Positions 62,464 to 64,000 of a stretch of 64,000 nucleotides of DNA are shown here, piece by piece. Origin of the DNA: Thalassobaculum fulvum (GTDB taxonomy: Bacteria; Pseudomonadota; Alphaproteobacteria; Thalassobaculales; Thalassobaculaceae); contig NZ_BMZS01000014.1 of assembly GCF_014652915.1 (NCBI RefSeq), forward strand, positions 89,599 to 153,598, given 5' to 3'. The notes beneath the pieces are model-generated. The model made no database searches. It saw nothing but the letters and a program-made list of their open reading frames with translations, and was not told the DNA's origin. Both the position numbers and the translations under genes were made by a program. Each line of letters opens with the position of its first letter. The first letter of the stretch is position 1.

Positions 62464-63883
62464 GGCGCGCGCCCGGCGACTCGGGCGGCTCGCCCTGCTG
62501 CCGCTGTTCGCCGACCTCGACGGCCGACCCGCCCTGGTCGCCGGCGACAGCCCGGCGGCCGCCTGGAAGGCCGAGCTGCTGGCGGCGGCCGGGGCCGACG
62601 TGCGGGTCGCGAGCGCCGATCCATGCGCCGAACTGGCGGCCCTGCTGTCCGAGGGTGCTGCGGCCGGACGGCTGACCCGCCTGCCGCGGGCCTGGCGACC
62701 GGACGACCTCGACGACATGAGCATCGCGGTCGCCGACGCGGCTGACGAGGACGAGGCCCGCCGGTTCGCCGACGCCGCCCGGGCCGCCGGCGCGCCGTGC
62801 AACGTGATCGACCGGCCGGCCTACGGCGGCTTCCAGTTCGGCGCTATCGTCAACCGCTCGCCGGTCGTGATCGGCATTGCAACCAAGGGCACCGCCCCGA
62901 TCCTGGCCCAGGCGATCCGCCGGCGGATCGAGACCCTGCTGCCGCCCGCGCTCGCCGACTGGGCCGCCCTCGCAGGCCGGCTGCGGCAACAGGTGCTGGC
63001 CCGCTTGGCGGCCGGCGCACCGCGCCGGCGGTTCTGGGAGACGTTCGCAGAGCGGGCGTTCGGCGCCGCCCCGACCGCCCGCGACGAGACGGCGCTGACC
63101 AATCTGCTGGCGGTCGGCGGCGCGAGCGGCGGCCGGGTCACCCTGGTCGGCGCCGGCCCCGGCGACGCCGGGCTGCTGACCCTGAACGCGGTGCGCGCCC
63201 TGCAGGCGGCCGACGTCATCCTGTTCGACGCCCTGGTGTCCGACGAGGTGCTTGAGCTGGCCCGCCGAGAGGCCCGGCGGATGCTGGTCGGCAAGCGCGG
63301 CGGCCAGGAGTCCTGCCGGCAGGCGGACATCAACGAGCTGATGGTCAAGCTGGCCCGCCAGGGCAAGCACGTGGTTCGCCTGAAGGCCGGCGACCCCGGG
63401 GTGTTCGGCCGCACCGGCGAGGAGCTGGAACGGCTGGCGGCCGAAGGCGTCCCGGCCACAGTGGTACCCGGCATCACGGCGGCCAGCGCCATGGCCGCGG
63501 CGTTCAGGGTCTCGCTGACCCACCGCGACCGCGCCCGGGCGGTCCGCTTCGTCACCGGCCACGCCCGCCACGGCGGCCTGCCGGAGGACATCGACTGGCA
63601 GGCGATCGCCGATCCGTCGACCACGACGGTCTTCTATATGGGCGGGCGAACCGCCCCGGCGATCCAGGCCCGCCTGCTGGACGCCGGGCTGTCCGGAGAC
63701 ACCCCGGCCGTGATCGTCGGCGCGGTCTCGCGACCGGACGAGCGCCGCTGGCGCGGCACCGTCGCCGGGCTCGCGGCCGGCATGGCCACGATGCCCCCGG
63801 GACAGCCGGTGCTTCTCGGCATCGGCGAGACCTGGCGTGCCGCCGTCGCGGGGGCTCGGCGCGTTGCTTCGGCTTTGCGGTGA
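62423..63883 (+). CDS. cysG: sirohaem synthase (precorrin-2 dehydrogenase/ferrochelatase and uroporphyrinogen methyltransferase)
   Basis: The 486-residue protein has an N-terminal dehydrogenase/chelatase domain (residues about 20-225) and a C-terminal SAM-dependent methyltransferase (about 235-475: VTLVGAGPGDAGLLTLNAVRA, VVRLKAGDPGVFGRTGEELE, VVPGITAASAMAAA). It makes the sirohaem required by NirB. In the N-terminal domain, the usual GGG motif is GDSPAA and the conserved Cys after NVVD is Gly (NVIDRPAYGGFQF), so its cofactor use may differ. It begins inside the nasA reading frame, with AGAGGA upstream of ATG 62423. Confidence 0.94.
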   Translation: MSDATTPRSKRPAEARARRLGRLALLPLFADLDGRPALVAGDSPAAAWKAELLAAAGADVRVASADPCAELAALLSEGAAAGRLTRLPRAWRPDDLDDMSIAVADAADEDEARRFADAARAAGAPCNVIDRPAYGGFQFGAIVNRSPVVIGIATKGTAPILAQAIRRRIETLLPPALADWAALAGRLRQQVLARLAAGAPRRRFWETFAERAFGAAPTARDETALTNLLAVGGASGGRVTLVGAGPGDAGLLTLNAVRALQAADVILFDALVSDEVLELARREARRMLVGKRGGQESCRQADINELMVKLARQGKHVVRLKAGDPGVFGRTGEELERLAAEGVPATVVPGITAASAMAAAFRVSLTHRDRARAVRFVTGHARHGGLPEDIDWQAIADPSTTTVFYMGGRTAPAIQARLLDAGLSGDTPAVIVGAVSRPDERRWRGTVAGLAAGMATMPPGQPVLLGIGETWRAAVAGARRVASALR

Positions 63884-63895
63884 CGGCAAAAGCAG

Positions 63896-64000
<105 letters not shown>

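Overview
The window is about 70% G+C with dense, mostly same-strand operons whose genes commonly overlap by 4 bases (ATGA, GTGA or TTGA). It looks like the chromosome of a metabolically versatile alphaproteobacterium, probably of the Rhodospirillales group. Reasons: a fused NarK1-NarK2 transporter as in Paracoccus, the nasT-nasS gene order, initiator tRNA with an A-U/G-C/G-C anticodon-stem end, and dispersed palindromes of the GTGGGTTCCGG ... CCGGAATGACG type. Genus cannot be told from the sequence alone.

Layout. 1-9.9 kb: the end of a TRAP transporter (small and large permease), then a leftward operon of a flavoprotein dehydrogenase, a MmgE/PrpD protein and a cysteine hydrolase, a polysaccharide deacetylase, and leftward genes for two amidases, a small CMD-family protein and a Crp/Fnr regulator. 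10.6-21.1 kb: the respiratory nitrate reductase operon narK-G-H-J-I-ppiC, divergent from the Crp/Fnr gene, with two FNR-type boxes between them. 21-32 kb: mixed oxidative enzymes: an alpha/beta hydrolase without its serine, a nitronate monooxygenase, a solo antitoxin-like repressor, a three-subunit xanthine dehydrogenase-family molybdoenzyme, a GMC oxidoreductase, a GalB-like PIG-L protein, a KstD-like flavoprotein and a cupin. 32-50 kb: a catabolic region with two related SDRs, a 2-oxoacid dehydrogenase-like E1/E2 set, an enoyl-CoA hydratase, acyl-CoA dehydrogenase, acyl-CoA synthetase, a second MmgE/PrpD, a TetR regulator, a branched-chain-type ABC importer and a Baeyer-Villiger monooxygenase. 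50-63.9 kb: nitrate assimilation: nasT-nasS, a leader attenuator, nrtA-nrtB-nrtCD, nirB-nirD-nasA-cysG. The window ends in an initiator tRNA-Met gene (minus strand, cut by the edge).

How it works together. The nar operon would respire nitrate to nitrite when oxygen is low, under Fnr/Dnr-type control. The nas genes would import nitrate, reduce it to ammonium and make the siroheme that NirB needs; NasS-NasT would control a visible terminator/anti-terminator in the nrtA leader. The most interesting new point is a 25-base dyad operator found three times: upstream of the SDR/E1 divergent pair (33081), of the ABC-importer operon (48079) and of the Baeyer-Villiger monooxygenase (48193). It ties about 16 kb of genes into one probable TetR regulon for import and breakdown of an unidentified alicyclic or ketone compound.
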